DNA of 64,000 nucleotides from an uncultured Lachnospiraceae bacterium (GTDB lineage: Bacteria; Bacillota; Clostridia; Lachnospirales; Lachnospiraceae). Under the pieces are notes generated by a model. It was not told the DNA's origin and ran no database searches. It saw only the letters and a list, made by a program, of their open reading frames with translations. Shown here piece by piece: positions 42,977 to 51,963 of this stretch. Made by a program: the position numbers and the translations under genes. Position 1 is the first letter of the stretch. Every line of letters starts with the position of its first letter. Location of the stretch: the NCBI GenBank assembly GCA_950097145.1, contig CATNCF010000011.1, forward strand, positions 1 to 64,000, written 5' to 3'.

Positions 42977-44229
42977 TCAAAAAATTACAGAACCGTTTTA
43001 TCTTGATCTCTATGCTCTCTGTATTTCTGGTACTGGCCGTTATTATGGGCGCCATTAATTTTTTGAATTATCAGAGAGTGGTAAGAGATGCCGATCAGCT
43101 TCTCCAATATCTTTCTGCAAACCGGGGCAGTTTTCCACAACCTCCGTCCTCTGGGGATACTAGAGGACAGCATAAAAAGCCTCCGGAACCAAAGCACAAT
43201 CCCTTTTCCATGATGCCGGAACTTCCTTATGAAACCCGCTATTTCTCTGTTACCCTTACAAAAGAAGGAGAAATAGAGTTTGTCAACACCAAAAAAATTG
43301 CTGCCATTGACGCCCAGACTGCGTCTGATTATGCCATTTGCATTTGGTCAGAAAAAAAGACCTCCGGCTTTCTCTCCTGTTACCGCTATTTACAGGAATC
43401 TTCCTCTGGCAAAATCCAGATCACATTTTTAGACTGCAGCAGAAACCTTGATAATTTCCGCTCTTTTTTACTGACCAGCGTTTTGGTATCTCTGCTTGGC
43501 CTGTGTTCCGTACTGGTTCTAGTGGCAATTTTTTCAAAAATTATAATGAGGCCAATTTCTGAAAGTTATCGAAAACAGCGTCAGTTCATCACTGACGCCG
43601 GACATGAAATTAAAACTCCTCTTACAATTATTGATGCCAACAGAGAAATTCTGGAGATGGAATACGGCGAAAATGAGTGGAGCCAGGGAATTCAAAAGCA
43701 GACTGCAAGACTGGCGAACCTGACAAATCAGCTTATCTGCCTGTCCCGGATGGAAGAACCAGATAATTATCTGCAAAAAATTGATTTCTGTATCTCAGAT
43801 CTGGTGGAAGAAACAGTGCACTCCTTCCAGGCGCCTGCAAATGCCCAGCAGAAAGTATTATTAAGCCATATTACGCCCCTGCTGTCTTATTGCGGCGATG
43901 AAGCTTCCATCCGGCAGCTCCTCTCCATCCTCTTGGACAATGCAATAAAATATTCCCCGCCCCAGGGTATGATTAAAACCACCCTGGAAAAACGGGGAAA
44001 AAATATTTATTTTACAATACGCAACACAGCAGAACCCATTGCAGCAGAGAATCTCTCCCGCCTGTTTGACCGGTTCTACCGGACTGACAAATCCCGGAAT
44101 TCTGAGACGGGGGGATATGGTATCGGGCTGTCCATTGCCCGGGCTATTACCGACGCTCATAAAGGAAAAATTTCTGTGGAAAATAAGGATGGGACTTCAC
44201 TTCTGATAACTGTATCTTTGCCGCTTTAA
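42973..44229 (+). CDS. Sensor histidine kinase
   Basis: FITDAGHEIKTPLTIIDANRE H-box, LLDNAIKYS, GGYGIGLSIA; 4-bp overlap with the RR gene. Confidence 0.95.
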   Translation: MIKKLQNRFILISMLSVFLVLAVIMGAINFLNYQRVVRDADQLLQYLSANRGSFPQPPSSGDTRGQHKKPPEPKHNPFSMMPELPYETRYFSVTLTKEGEIEFVNTKKIAAIDAQTASDYAICIWSEKKTSGFLSCYRYLQESSSGKIQITFLDCSRNLDNFRSFLLTSVLVSLLGLCSVLVLVAIFSKIIMRPISESYRKQRQFITDAGHEIKTPLTIIDANREILEMEYGENEWSQGIQKQTARLANLTNQLICLSRMEEPDNYLQKIDFCISDLVEETVHSFQAPANAQQKVLLSHITPLLSYCGDEASIRQLLSILLDNAIKYSPPQGMIKTTLEKRGKNIYFTIRNTAEPIAAENLSRLFDRFYRTDKSRNSETGGYGIGLSIARAITDAHKGKISVENKDGTSLLITVSLPL

Positions 44230-44806
44230 AAAAACGCCGCAGTGATAACCAATGCTTTTTTTCTTTTTTTCCAAAATGAATGCTTTGAAGGACTTCCTGC
44301 CGTTCCTGTAAAGACAGGGGTTCTTTTTCATATTCAAAAATATCTGTTTCGACACAGTTCAAAAGCTCATATATATTCCGATACGTTCTTACGGTTCCAG
44401 AATCTCCAGAAAAAACAGCCTCTCCCCTATAAAACCGGACAAACAATTCCTGTTCTTCCGGTCTCAGACAGCTAATCATCATTTCCTCTTCTTCTGCAAT
44501 TTCTTTCTCAATGAGCCAGGCAATGGTGGCTTCTTCCCTGTGGTTCTGTAGAAATTCCAGACAGCAGTACCTGGCCACAGATCCGATCCAGTTCTCAAAT
44601 TCGTTCTCTTCCTGAAAAAATTCTACATAATCCCATATGTCCTTAACGGTACGCTTCAGGCACTCCTGCTGTAAATGAGGCAGGGTAAACAAGTGCTTGC
44701 GGATAATGGAAATCAGACGCTCTCCATGCTCTAGTACCAGATATTCCAGCGCCTTCTCATTGTGAAGTTGTAACTGCACCACCAGATTTTCTTTTCCCAT
44801 TTTCAT
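44147..44806 (-). CDS. Degenerate sigma-70/ECF-like protein
   Basis: LVLEHGERLISIIRKHL...DIWDYVEFFQEENEFENWIGSVARYCCLEFLQNHR resembles ECF region 2; 3' end is antisense to the kinase gene. Confidence 0.55.
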   Translation of the reverse strand: MKMGKENLVVQLQLHNEKALEYLVLEHGERLISIIRKHLFTLPHLQQECLKRTVKDIWDYVEFFQEENEFENWIGSVARYCCLEFLQNHREEATIAWLIEKEIAEEEEMMISCLRPEEQELFVRFYRGEAVFSGDSGTVRTYRNIYELLNCVETDIFEYEKEPLSLQERQEVLQSIHFGKKEKKHWLSLRRFFKAAKIQLSEVKSHPYFPQKFFLYERR

Positions 44807-44957
44807 AACAACACCTGACCTTCCTTCTGCCGTCCTATTTTATATTTTAAGTGTAGCAGAAAATACCTTTCTTTTTCCTTCGAACTTTCTTAATTTTTTC
44901 TTATCTTTTTCTCTATATTATTAGATGCATTTCACCTGTAAAAAGTTGCATTTTATT

Positions 44958-45863
44958 TCACTTTTTTCGAACATACTCTTCCAGTGGCGTTGGGCCCTCC
45001 AACACCTCTCTTCCAATATAAAGAATGTTATCTTCCCGGACCCTGGTGCACCATTTCACTAGAGAAATGGCTCCGCATTCCAATTCCAGGGCTGTAATGC
45101 ATCTTGGATGGACGCAGCTTCCATCATTGAAATAATAACCCTCTCCCGGTTTTGGGAAAAATGCCCTGTGGGTGTGCCCGGCAACCAAAATTGTTTCATG
45201 CTTATTGGCCCAGTCCGCCAGCCTTTTCTCCGTTTTTTCCTTTCTGGTATAATTTTTCGCCGCACTAGTGGGATCGTTGCACCCTGCCAGTTCCAAGGGA
45301 CGCCAGAGATAGCGTACCAGAAATCTGGTCAATTTCCACATAATGTCATTCCAAAAATCTCCCTGGTGTCCGTGTACCAAAAGGAGTTCCACACCGCTGC
45401 AGGTTTCTTGCAGTCGGATGGATTCCTGCACTTTCATATCTGGAAACAAGTTTTTCATCTGTGCTTCTGTCTCACAGTAATAATTTCCGCAATTGGATTT
45501 AAAATACTTTTCACATTCCTTCTTTCTGTCATGGTTTCCAAACAGCATGTAGAAACGTCCCCTTTTGTACATCTCGCCCATCAGCCAGAATTGATTACTG
45601 TGTATCCTCACGATTTCTCCCAGATTCCGGTTTTCCCAGAGTTCATCTCCATCTCCCAGCTCAATATAGGTAAAATTCTTCCGGCTATAATACTGCAGCG
45701 CTGCAAAAAACAGGTTTTGATTGGGCTGGAAATTATCACCCCAGTTCCCCACTCCCCGATGGCAGTCGCTCATCAGCACAATACGGCTTCTCTTATCAAT
45801 GGGAAGGCAAAGAGCCTTTTCATACGCCTGGTCTAACTTTTTTCCGGTACAATTCATGGTTCT
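44958..45863 (-). CDS. Calcineurin-like metallophosphoesterase
   Basis: LMSDCHRG, ELGDGDELWENR, MLFGNHDRK, VHGHQGD, VAGHTHR motifs. Confidence 0.92.
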   Translation of the reverse strand, partial: RTMNCTGKKLDQAYEKALCLPIDKRSRIVLMSDCHRGVGNWGDNFQPNQNLFFAALQYYSRKNFTYIELGDGDELWENRNLGEIVRIHSNQFWLMGEMYKRGRFYMLFGNHDRKKECEKYFKSNCGNYYCETEAQMKNLFPDMKVQESIRLQETCSGVELLLVHGHQGDFWNDIMWKLTRFLVRYLWRPLELAGCNDPTSAAKNYTRKEKTEKRLADWANKHETILVAGHTHRAFFPKPGEGYYFNDGSCVHPRCITALELECGAISLVKWCTRVREDNILYIGREVLEGPTPLEEYVRKK

Positions 45864-46764
45864 TCTTTCCCCAGGCAATTCTGCCTGTCTTTATAATAAT
45901 TCTGAAAATTCTGGGATATGCCTGCATGAGATAGTCTAATTTATCTATGGTTCTGCTAAAGTCTTTGGTCACTCTCTGATAAAGCCTGCAGTTGTGCTGA
46001 TTCTGCCATTGGATCCATCTTCTGAAAATCTTTCCGTATTTCTTTGGCTGTTCTGTCTTAGGCTGATAGAGACGGAAGGACACTCGCTTATACCAGACAT
46101 GCAGATCTTCCTTGCTGTATCCTGCAAGGTAACAGCCCTCAAGGAAGGATTCCATCATTTCCAAATCTGGAAAATTCAGGGACACTTCCAGCATCAGTTC
46201 TCCTGGCCAGGAAAACTCTCCCAAAGAAAATCCTGTCAGCCACCAATGCCGTTTGTCCCGCTGGAACAAACGCTTTCCATTTTTACAAAGTACCATTCCT
46301 ATGGGAATCTCTTCTTCCTCAGGGACACACTGATAAAAAATTTTGCGGGGATCTTCTTCCCTTCCGGGTTTCTTCTCTACATAAATTCCAACTTCTGCCC
46401 CAGTGGTAATGCCATATTGGCCTTTCCAGAATTCAATCATCCAGCGCCTGCCTCCATATTCAAAATAAATGGGCTCGCTTTGAATGATCATGTTCATAGC
46501 CGGGGCCATTTCATCATATAATTTCCCATATCCAAACGTTCTCTGCCACGCATGTTCCAGTGAATAGAAGATATCTTTTCTGAAATGATAGGCAAAGCCA
46601 AAAGGTTCCAGGGCCTGATTAATATCCCGGATTTTTTCCTGGTCACTGCGCTGCCTGACCCGGCATTTTGCACGCTTATGACAGTGATATCTATGACAGA
46701 AAAAGATGATAAGAAACAGCAGGATTGCCGCTGCAATTCCAAAAACAATCCAATTAATATGCAA
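45820..46764 (-). CDS. DUF4474-like membrane-anchored protein
   Basis: N-terminal TM; FGFAYHFRKDIFYSLEHAWQRTFGYGKLYDEMAPAMNMIIQSEPIYFEYGGRRWMIEFWKGQYGITTG. Confidence 0.75.
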   Translation of the reverse strand: MHINWIVFGIAAAILLFLIIFFCHRYHCHKRAKCRVRQRSDQEKIRDINQALEPFGFAYHFRKDIFYSLEHAWQRTFGYGKLYDEMAPAMNMIIQSEPIYFEYGGRRWMIEFWKGQYGITTGAEVGIYVEKKPGREEDPRKIFYQCVPEEEEIPIGMVLCKNGKRLFQRDKRHWWLTGFSLGEFSWPGELMLEVSLNFPDLEMMESFLEGCYLAGYSKEDLHVWYKRVSFRLYQPKTEQPKKYGKIFRRWIQWQNQHNCRLYQRVTKDFSRTIDKLDYLMQAYPRIFRIIIKTGRIAWGKKNHELYRKKVRPGV

Positions 46765-46792
46765 AATTCTCCAACTCCTTCCTTTTTTATTA

Positions 46793-46828
46793 ATAACAGA
46801 ATTAAGGCAAATCTTAATCCTGTTATTA
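46793..46828. terminator. Terminator-like hairpin 3' of metH
   Basis: AATAACAGAATTAAGgcaaatCTTAATCCTGTTATT inverted repeat. Confidence 0.6.
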
Positions 46829-46878
46829 ATATATTCAGAAAGAATTGGAGAGTTCTGACAAACTTAATATCCGTGTAC

Positions 46879-49263
46879 TTAGGAACTAAATAATTCATTG
46901 GCATACCGTATAGAACCCATCGCGTCCTTAGAATAGAAATCTGCTCCGATCATATCTGCATACGTCTGGGTCAGCACAGCGCCTCCCACCATCACTTTGC
47001 AGTCTGGAAGTTCTTTCTTAAGCATCTGAATGGTAAGTTCCATATTTGCCACTGTGGTAGTCATCAGGGCGCTTAAGCCTACCAATTTCACCTTATGTTC
47101 TTTTGCTGCCTCTACCACAAGCTCCGGAGCCACGTCCTTTCCCAGATCAATCACCTGAAAGCCGTAATTTTCCAAAAGTACTTTTACAATATTTTTTCCT
47201 ATATCATGGATATCTCCTTTGACTGTGGCAATCACAATCGTTCCCTTAGACTCGGAAGCTGCTCCTTCTGCCTGCAGATGTTCCTTAATGGCGTCAAAAC
47301 CAGCCTTTGCCGCGTCCGCACTCATAAGAAGCTGGGGAAGAAATACCGTTTTGTTCTCAAATCCCTGTCCCACTTGATCCAACGCCGGAATTAAATCTTC
47401 ATCAATGATTTCCAGCGGTTTTTTGGTTTCCAGTTCCTTTTTTGCCGCCTGGCTTGCGCTTTCTGCAAGTCCTCGGACTACTGCATCAAAAAGGCTGACA
47501 AATCCTGATTGTTCATGGGAGGTCTTGGGCTGAGCGTCCTGTTCAGAATAAAGCCCAATATAATCCTGGCACTGGCTGTCACTGCCATTTAAGGCACAAT
47601 AGGAATGGTATGCAGCCATCATGGCCTGGCTGTTGGGATTAATAATGCCAGCGCTTAATCCCTGTGACAATGCAATAGTGAAAAATGCCGTATTTACCTG
47701 CTCCCGCTGAGGCAGCCCAAAGGAAATATTGGATACCCCCAGGGTAGTATGCACGCCCAGTACATGGCGCACATAATGAAGGGCGTCCAAAGTAATCTTG
47801 GCATTTTCCTGTCCAGTACTAATGGTCATAGTCAATGTATCAATCAAAAGATCTTTTTTGCCAATACCGTATTTCGCCGCTTCTGCAATGATTTTCTCCG
47901 CTATTTTGATACGCCCATGCGCTGTGCCTGGAATTCCGTCCTCATCCAGGGTAAGGCACACAACCATCGCTCCGTATTTGGCCGCCAGAGGAAATACCGC
48001 ATCCATAGATTCCTGCTTGCCGTTCACGGAATTTAAAAGGGGCTTGCCGTTGTAGAGGCGCATGGCTGTTTCCATTGCCTCTGGGTCAGAGGTATCAATC
48101 TGCAGGGGAAGATCTGTAATGCCCTGTAAGCCGGTAACTACGGAACGCATCATTTCTACTTCATCAATCTCTGGAAGCCCTACGTTCACATCCAGAATAT
48201 GGGCCCCCCGATCCTGCTGTGCCAGAGCTTCCTTGTAAATATATTCTAAATCATGATCCCGCAGCGCCTGTTTGAATCGGGATTTTCCCGTGGGATTAAT
48301 CCGTTCCCCGATAATCTTAGGGCGCCCATTCAGTTCTACTGCATGGGTATAAGATGAAACAACCGATCGGTTCTTATCTGTAAGGGGCATGGGCGTAAGT
48401 TCCCGGCATGACTCAATCAGTGCGCGCAAATGCGCTGGGGTGGTGCCGCAGCATCCGCCCATCACCGAAATTCCATCACCTGCAATCTTTTTCATAACGC
48501 CTGCAAATTCTTCTGGCCCGACCTGGAAGCAGGTTCTGCCGTCCACTACCACTGGAAGCCCCGCATTGGGATTTACTACAATGGGAAGCGACGTAATCTC
48601 TCTGAGTCTTGGCAGAAAGCCCTGCATGACGTCCGGCCCGAAGCCACAGTTCAGTCCCAGGGCATCCACTCTAAGCCCTTCTAACATTGCCACTGCCGCT
48701 TCCATGTCAGCCCCAGTCAGCAGTTTTCCACTCTCGTCAAATACCATGGTCACCACCACAGGCAGGCTGGTATGTTCCTTTGCGGCAAGCACCGCCGCTT
48801 TTATCTCATAGGTATCGTTCATAGTCTCAATCAGGCACAAATCCGCCCCTGCCTGTTCTCCTGCCGTACACATTGGCACAAACGCCTGATATGCCTCCTC
48901 AAAGGACAAGTCTCCCAAAGGTTCCAGCAATTTTCCCAGAGAGCCGATATCCAGGGCTGCATACGCTTTTCTTCCGGACTGTGCAATGGCGTGTTTCACA
49001 ATTTCAATTCCTTTTTTCACCAGTTCTTCACAGGTATAACCTGTCCCTTTTATCTTAAAAGGATTTGCGCCGAATGTATTGGCCTTAATAATGTCACAGC
49101 CAGCATCTAAGTACTGTTTATGGATGTCAAAAATCACTTCTTCCCGGACCGCATTCCAGATCTCAGGCAGCTCCCCGGACTTCAGTCCCCGTTCCTGAAG
49201 CAAGGTGCCCATGGCGCCGTCAAAAAATAATAGTTCTGTTCCTAACCGCTCTTTAAAACTCAT
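46879..49263 (-). CDS. metH: Cobalamin-dependent methionine synthase lacking its reactivation domain
   Basis: Homocysteine domain (FDGAMGTLLQERG, VMGGCCGTTPAHL), pterin domain (IIGERINPTGKSRFK), B12 domain (VKGDIHDIGKN). Confidence 0.93.
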   Translation of the reverse strand: MSFKERLGTELLFFDGAMGTLLQERGLKSGELPEIWNAVREEVIFDIHKQYLDAGCDIIKANTFGANPFKIKGTGYTCEELVKKGIEIVKHAIAQSGRKAYAALDIGSLGKLLEPLGDLSFEEAYQAFVPMCTAGEQAGADLCLIETMNDTYEIKAAVLAAKEHTSLPVVVTMVFDESGKLLTGADMEAAVAMLEGLRVDALGLNCGFGPDVMQGFLPRLREITSLPIVVNPNAGLPVVVDGRTCFQVGPEEFAGVMKKIAGDGISVMGGCCGTTPAHLRALIESCRELTPMPLTDKNRSVVSSYTHAVELNGRPKIIGERINPTGKSRFKQALRDHDLEYIYKEALAQQDRGAHILDVNVGLPEIDEVEMMRSVVTGLQGITDLPLQIDTSDPEAMETAMRLYNGKPLLNSVNGKQESMDAVFPLAAKYGAMVVCLTLDEDGIPGTAHGRIKIAEKIIAEAAKYGIGKKDLLIDTLTMTISTGQENAKITLDALHYVRHVLGVHTTLGVSNISFGLPQREQVNTAFFTIALSQGLSAGIINPNSQAMMAAYHSYCALNGSDSQCQDYIGLYSEQDAQPKTSHEQSGFVSLFDAVVRGLAESASQAAKKELETKKPLEIIDEDLIPALDQVGQGFENKTVFLPQLLMSADAAKAGFDAIKEHLQAEGAASESKGTIVIATVKGDIHDIGKNIVKVLLENYGFQVIDLGKDVAPELVVEAAKEHKVKLVGLSALMTTTVANMELTIQMLKKELPDCKVMVGGAVLTQTYADMIGADFYSKDAMGSIRYANELFSS

Positions 49264-49916
49264 AAATCTACTCCTTCCTGCCGGAATTCACAATCTGTCT
49301 TGGCGCAAAGGCTGCATGTTTCCATTTGACAGGATTCCCGTTCTAAAACAGTAAGCCCAATCACTGCCGTCACAGATTTCGAGGGCATCATTAAATTTCC
49401 TTCTGTGAGTGTCAGACCAATCCGTTTGCTGCACTCCAGCATCTGGAACAGATCTCTTTGATGTTCCAATGCAAAATCGCCATACCCCGGACTGAACCTG
49501 GGCCGCAGATACAATCCGCGATTCCTGGCATTCTTTCGTATTTCTTCTTCCACTTCATCCACATAACTCTCAATACACGCCGCTCCTGCCGCCTGTACCA
49601 CTGCGGCCTTGGCCATATTGGTAATGGAATATTTCCGAATCAGGAAATCTGCTGTCCTTCCAATGGTTGCCGCCAGCAGCACAGCCCGCTCACAGCCTTT
49701 CAGGTTTACCGCAAGATTACGGCTTTGAATCTCAAGTCCCCCAATCTTTACCAGTTCTCCCAAAACCTTACAATCATATTCCCGGTAAATACTTTTGGGG
49801 CTGCTGCCCCCCTCCAGCTCTTTTGCCGCCTCTTCGATGAGCCGGACTGTCTGGGGATCTGCTTCCTGTCCGCGGTAACCTAAATACCGCATGGTTTCTT
49901 TTCTGTCTGCTTTCAT
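49260..49916 (-). CDS. Separate methionine synthase activation-domain protein
   Basis: AAGAACIESYVDEVEEEI...RFSPGYGDFALEHQRDLFQML; 4-bp overlap with metH. Confidence 0.85.
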   Translation of the reverse strand: MKADRKETMRYLGYRGQEADPQTVRLIEEAAKELEGGSSPKSIYREYDCKVLGELVKIGGLEIQSRNLAVNLKGCERAVLLAATIGRTADFLIRKYSITNMAKAAVVQAAGAACIESYVDEVEEEIRKNARNRGLYLRPRFSPGYGDFALEHQRDLFQMLECSKRIGLTLTEGNLMMPSKSVTAVIGLTVLERESCQMETCSLCAKTDCEFRQEGVDL

Positions 49917-49931
49917 TAAAGTTACACTTCC

Positions 49932-50804
49932 CTATTCTGCATGATATATTTCAGAAAGATTTTTTAAAATAGCGCCCGCTACGTCCGGTTTGTTCATGGT
50001 ATAAATATGCACATGATTGACGCCGTTGGCAATTAAATCAATAATCTGATCTGTGGCATAGGCAATCCCAGCCTGTTTTAAAGCTGCCGGCTGATCTGCA
50101 AACCGCTCAACAATGGCTCGGAACCGCTGTGGCAGAATCGTTCCAGACAGGGATGTGATCCGCTTTATCTGATTTACATTTGTCACTGGCATAATCCCCG
50201 CGATCACAGGAACCTGGATATTCTTTTTTAACGTCCTGTATAAGAAATTATACAGAATATTATTGTCAAAAAACATCTGGGTGGTGAGAAATTCACAGCC
50301 TGCCTCCACTTTGCGCTTGAGATGATCCAGATCTGCGTCAATGGATTCTGCTTCTGGATGTCCCTCCGGGTAACAGGCGCCGCCAATACAAAAATCTCCA
50401 AAAGCTTTAATTTCCTGTATCAGCTCACTTGCATAATGATACTGGTTCGGCAGGGGAAAATCCAGATGTTCCGGAATATCTCCCCGGAGGGCTAGAATAT
50501 TTTCAATCTTCTTTTCCTGCAATTCTCCTAATACCTGCTGAATTTTCTCTTTTCCAGAAGACGCGCAGGTCAGATGGGCAAGGGCTGTAATGCCGTTCAC
50601 ATTCTGCACCTGGTCCGCCAGATCTACGGTATGCTCGCTGATCCCGCCGCTTGCCCCATAGGTGACACTGATAAAGGCCGGTTTTAGTTCCGCCATTTTT
50701 CTTACCACTTCATGGGCTTTCTTAAGCTCTGAGCCTTTCTTAGGCGGGAACAGCTCGCAGCTTATGGTTACTTCGTTATTTTTTAATAATTCTGATATCT
50801 TCAT
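49932..50804 (-). CDS. metF: Methylenetetrahydrofolate reductase
   Basis: SCELFPPKKGSELKKA, FISVTYGASGG, FLTTQMFFDN, VPVIAGIMPV. Confidence 0.95.
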   Translation of the reverse strand: MKISELLKNNEVTISCELFPPKKGSELKKAHEVVRKMAELKPAFISVTYGASGGISEHTVDLADQVQNVNGITALAHLTCASSGKEKIQQVLGELQEKKIENILALRGDIPEHLDFPLPNQYHYASELIQEIKAFGDFCIGGACYPEGHPEAESIDADLDHLKRKVEAGCEFLTTQMFFDNNILYNFLYRTLKKNIQVPVIAGIMPVTNVNQIKRITSLSGTILPQRFRAIVERFADQPAALKQAGIAYATDQIIDLIANGVNHVHIYTMNKPDVAGAILKNLSEIYHAE

Positions 50805-50974
50805 ATCCTTCCTCTTTCTCTAAATGCACAAGACTGATTTTTCACTTTCACCCATTATAATGATTTCAGATATAAAAGTCAAATATTGCTATTAATATCT
50901 ATCGTTTTCTTGTATAGACTGCCCAATCCAGCAAATACTATCAATAAAATTTATCAAAGAAAAAGAGGTATGAT

Positions 50975-51226
50975 ATGAATAGCGAATATACAAAAAAAGA
51001 CACCCATCCAGTGCCCGATCTCAAAGACAATTACGATTATTTAAAAGCAAGCTCCGCTACGGACTGTACCGGAGCTGTGCCAAGGCCGCCCCAGGACAGC
51101 GCAGAACTGGATTCTTATCTGGAAGTATATAACTTCCTTCCCCAGAGCGCGTTCACCAATCCCAATCCAGTGGAGATTGACATGCTCCATGGAGATCAAG
51201 GGAGCAGCAAACATTCAGAACCATAA
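50975..51226 (+). CDS. Small soluble protein of unknown function (83 aa)
   Basis: ATG with AAAGAGG RBS, followed by a terminator; no other ORF in the interval. Confidence 0.55.
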   Translation: MNSEYTKKDTHPVPDLKDNYDYLKASSATDCTGAVPRPPQDSAELDSYLEVYNFLPQSAFTNPNPVEIDMLHGDQGSSKHSEP

Positions 51227-51304
51227 CATCTCATGACAAAGTGTGCAATATATTCCTCTTGTGGGAGTGCGCATATTATTTTTATTCTATAGAATAAAAA
51301 ATAC

Positions 51305-51341
51305 ATCCCCGGAAGAATCCGTTACAGATTCCTGCGGGGAT
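51305..51341 (+). terminator. Terminator of small ORF
   Basis: ATCCCCGGAAGAATCcgttacaGATTCCTGCGGGGAT followed by ATTTTCT. Confidence 0.85.
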
Positions 51342-51388
51342 ATTTTCTATACATTATTAATACCAATTCTCGTCTGAACATAATCTTA

Positions 51389-51545
51389 TTACTCCGGCGG
51401 TTAAATATCGACGTTTTTACTTGCTTAAATTTCCATCTGCCACGTTGTCATCAATCGTTGCAGCACTCGCTACAACTCATTCTTCCGCCTTGCAGATGAA
51501 AATTTATTCTTCGTAAAATTCGTCGACATTTAACCGCCGGAGTAA
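51389..51545 (+). repeat. MITE-like palindromic repeat, copy 3 (complete)
   Basis: TTACTCCGGCGGTTAAATATCGACG (51389-51413) / CGTCGACATTTAACCGCCGGAGTAA (51521-51545): 24/25 complementary. Confidence 0.9.
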
Positions 51546-51893
51546 TATTAACTAACCAGACATTCAGAGTACAATTCTTAATAAATTCATCAATTCTATT
51601 AATTCCATTGATTTCTTTTAATGTAACTACAACGCCAAAACGAATTTCCATTCCTTCTTTAGGGTCTAAGCGGTTATTCGTTTTTATTTCCATTTCCCAG
51701 TTTTTATTATTAAAAATTTCTTCAGCATCATTTTATTATTTGGTCTTTCTGCAATATATTTTACATTATCCCATTTTCTAAACCGTTCTCTTGCTTCACC
51801 TTCCAAAAGAAAATATTTTTCATTATCTAATATAACATCCTGATTTTGTTTATCGCCTTTAATATCCTCTATCTTCCCTTTATTATTGATTCA
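51546..51893 (-). pseudogene. Frameshifted C-terminal gene remnant abutted by palindromic repeat copy 3
   Basis: Reverse strand reads INNKGKIEDIKGDKQNQDVILDNEKYFLLEGEARERFRKWDNVKYIAERPNNKM, then in another frame DAEEIFNNKNWEMEIKTNNRLDPKEGMEIRFGVVVTLKEINGINRIDEFIKNCTLNVWLVN, running into the repeat. Confidence 0.7.
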
Positions 51894-51963
51894 GCCAAAA
51901 TGTAAATTAAGTTCTGTATTTGTATAATATTGTAAAAAAACACCTCACCCAATTTAAAGGCAG

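Noticed and set aside
50805-50975. SAM or cobalamin riboswitch before metF
   Set aside because: No core motif visible by eye and the interval is short and AT-rich
51451-51693. 80-aa ORF as an intact gene
   Set aside because: C-terminal third is translated repeat sequence and upstream sequence continues in another frame; treated as pseudogene
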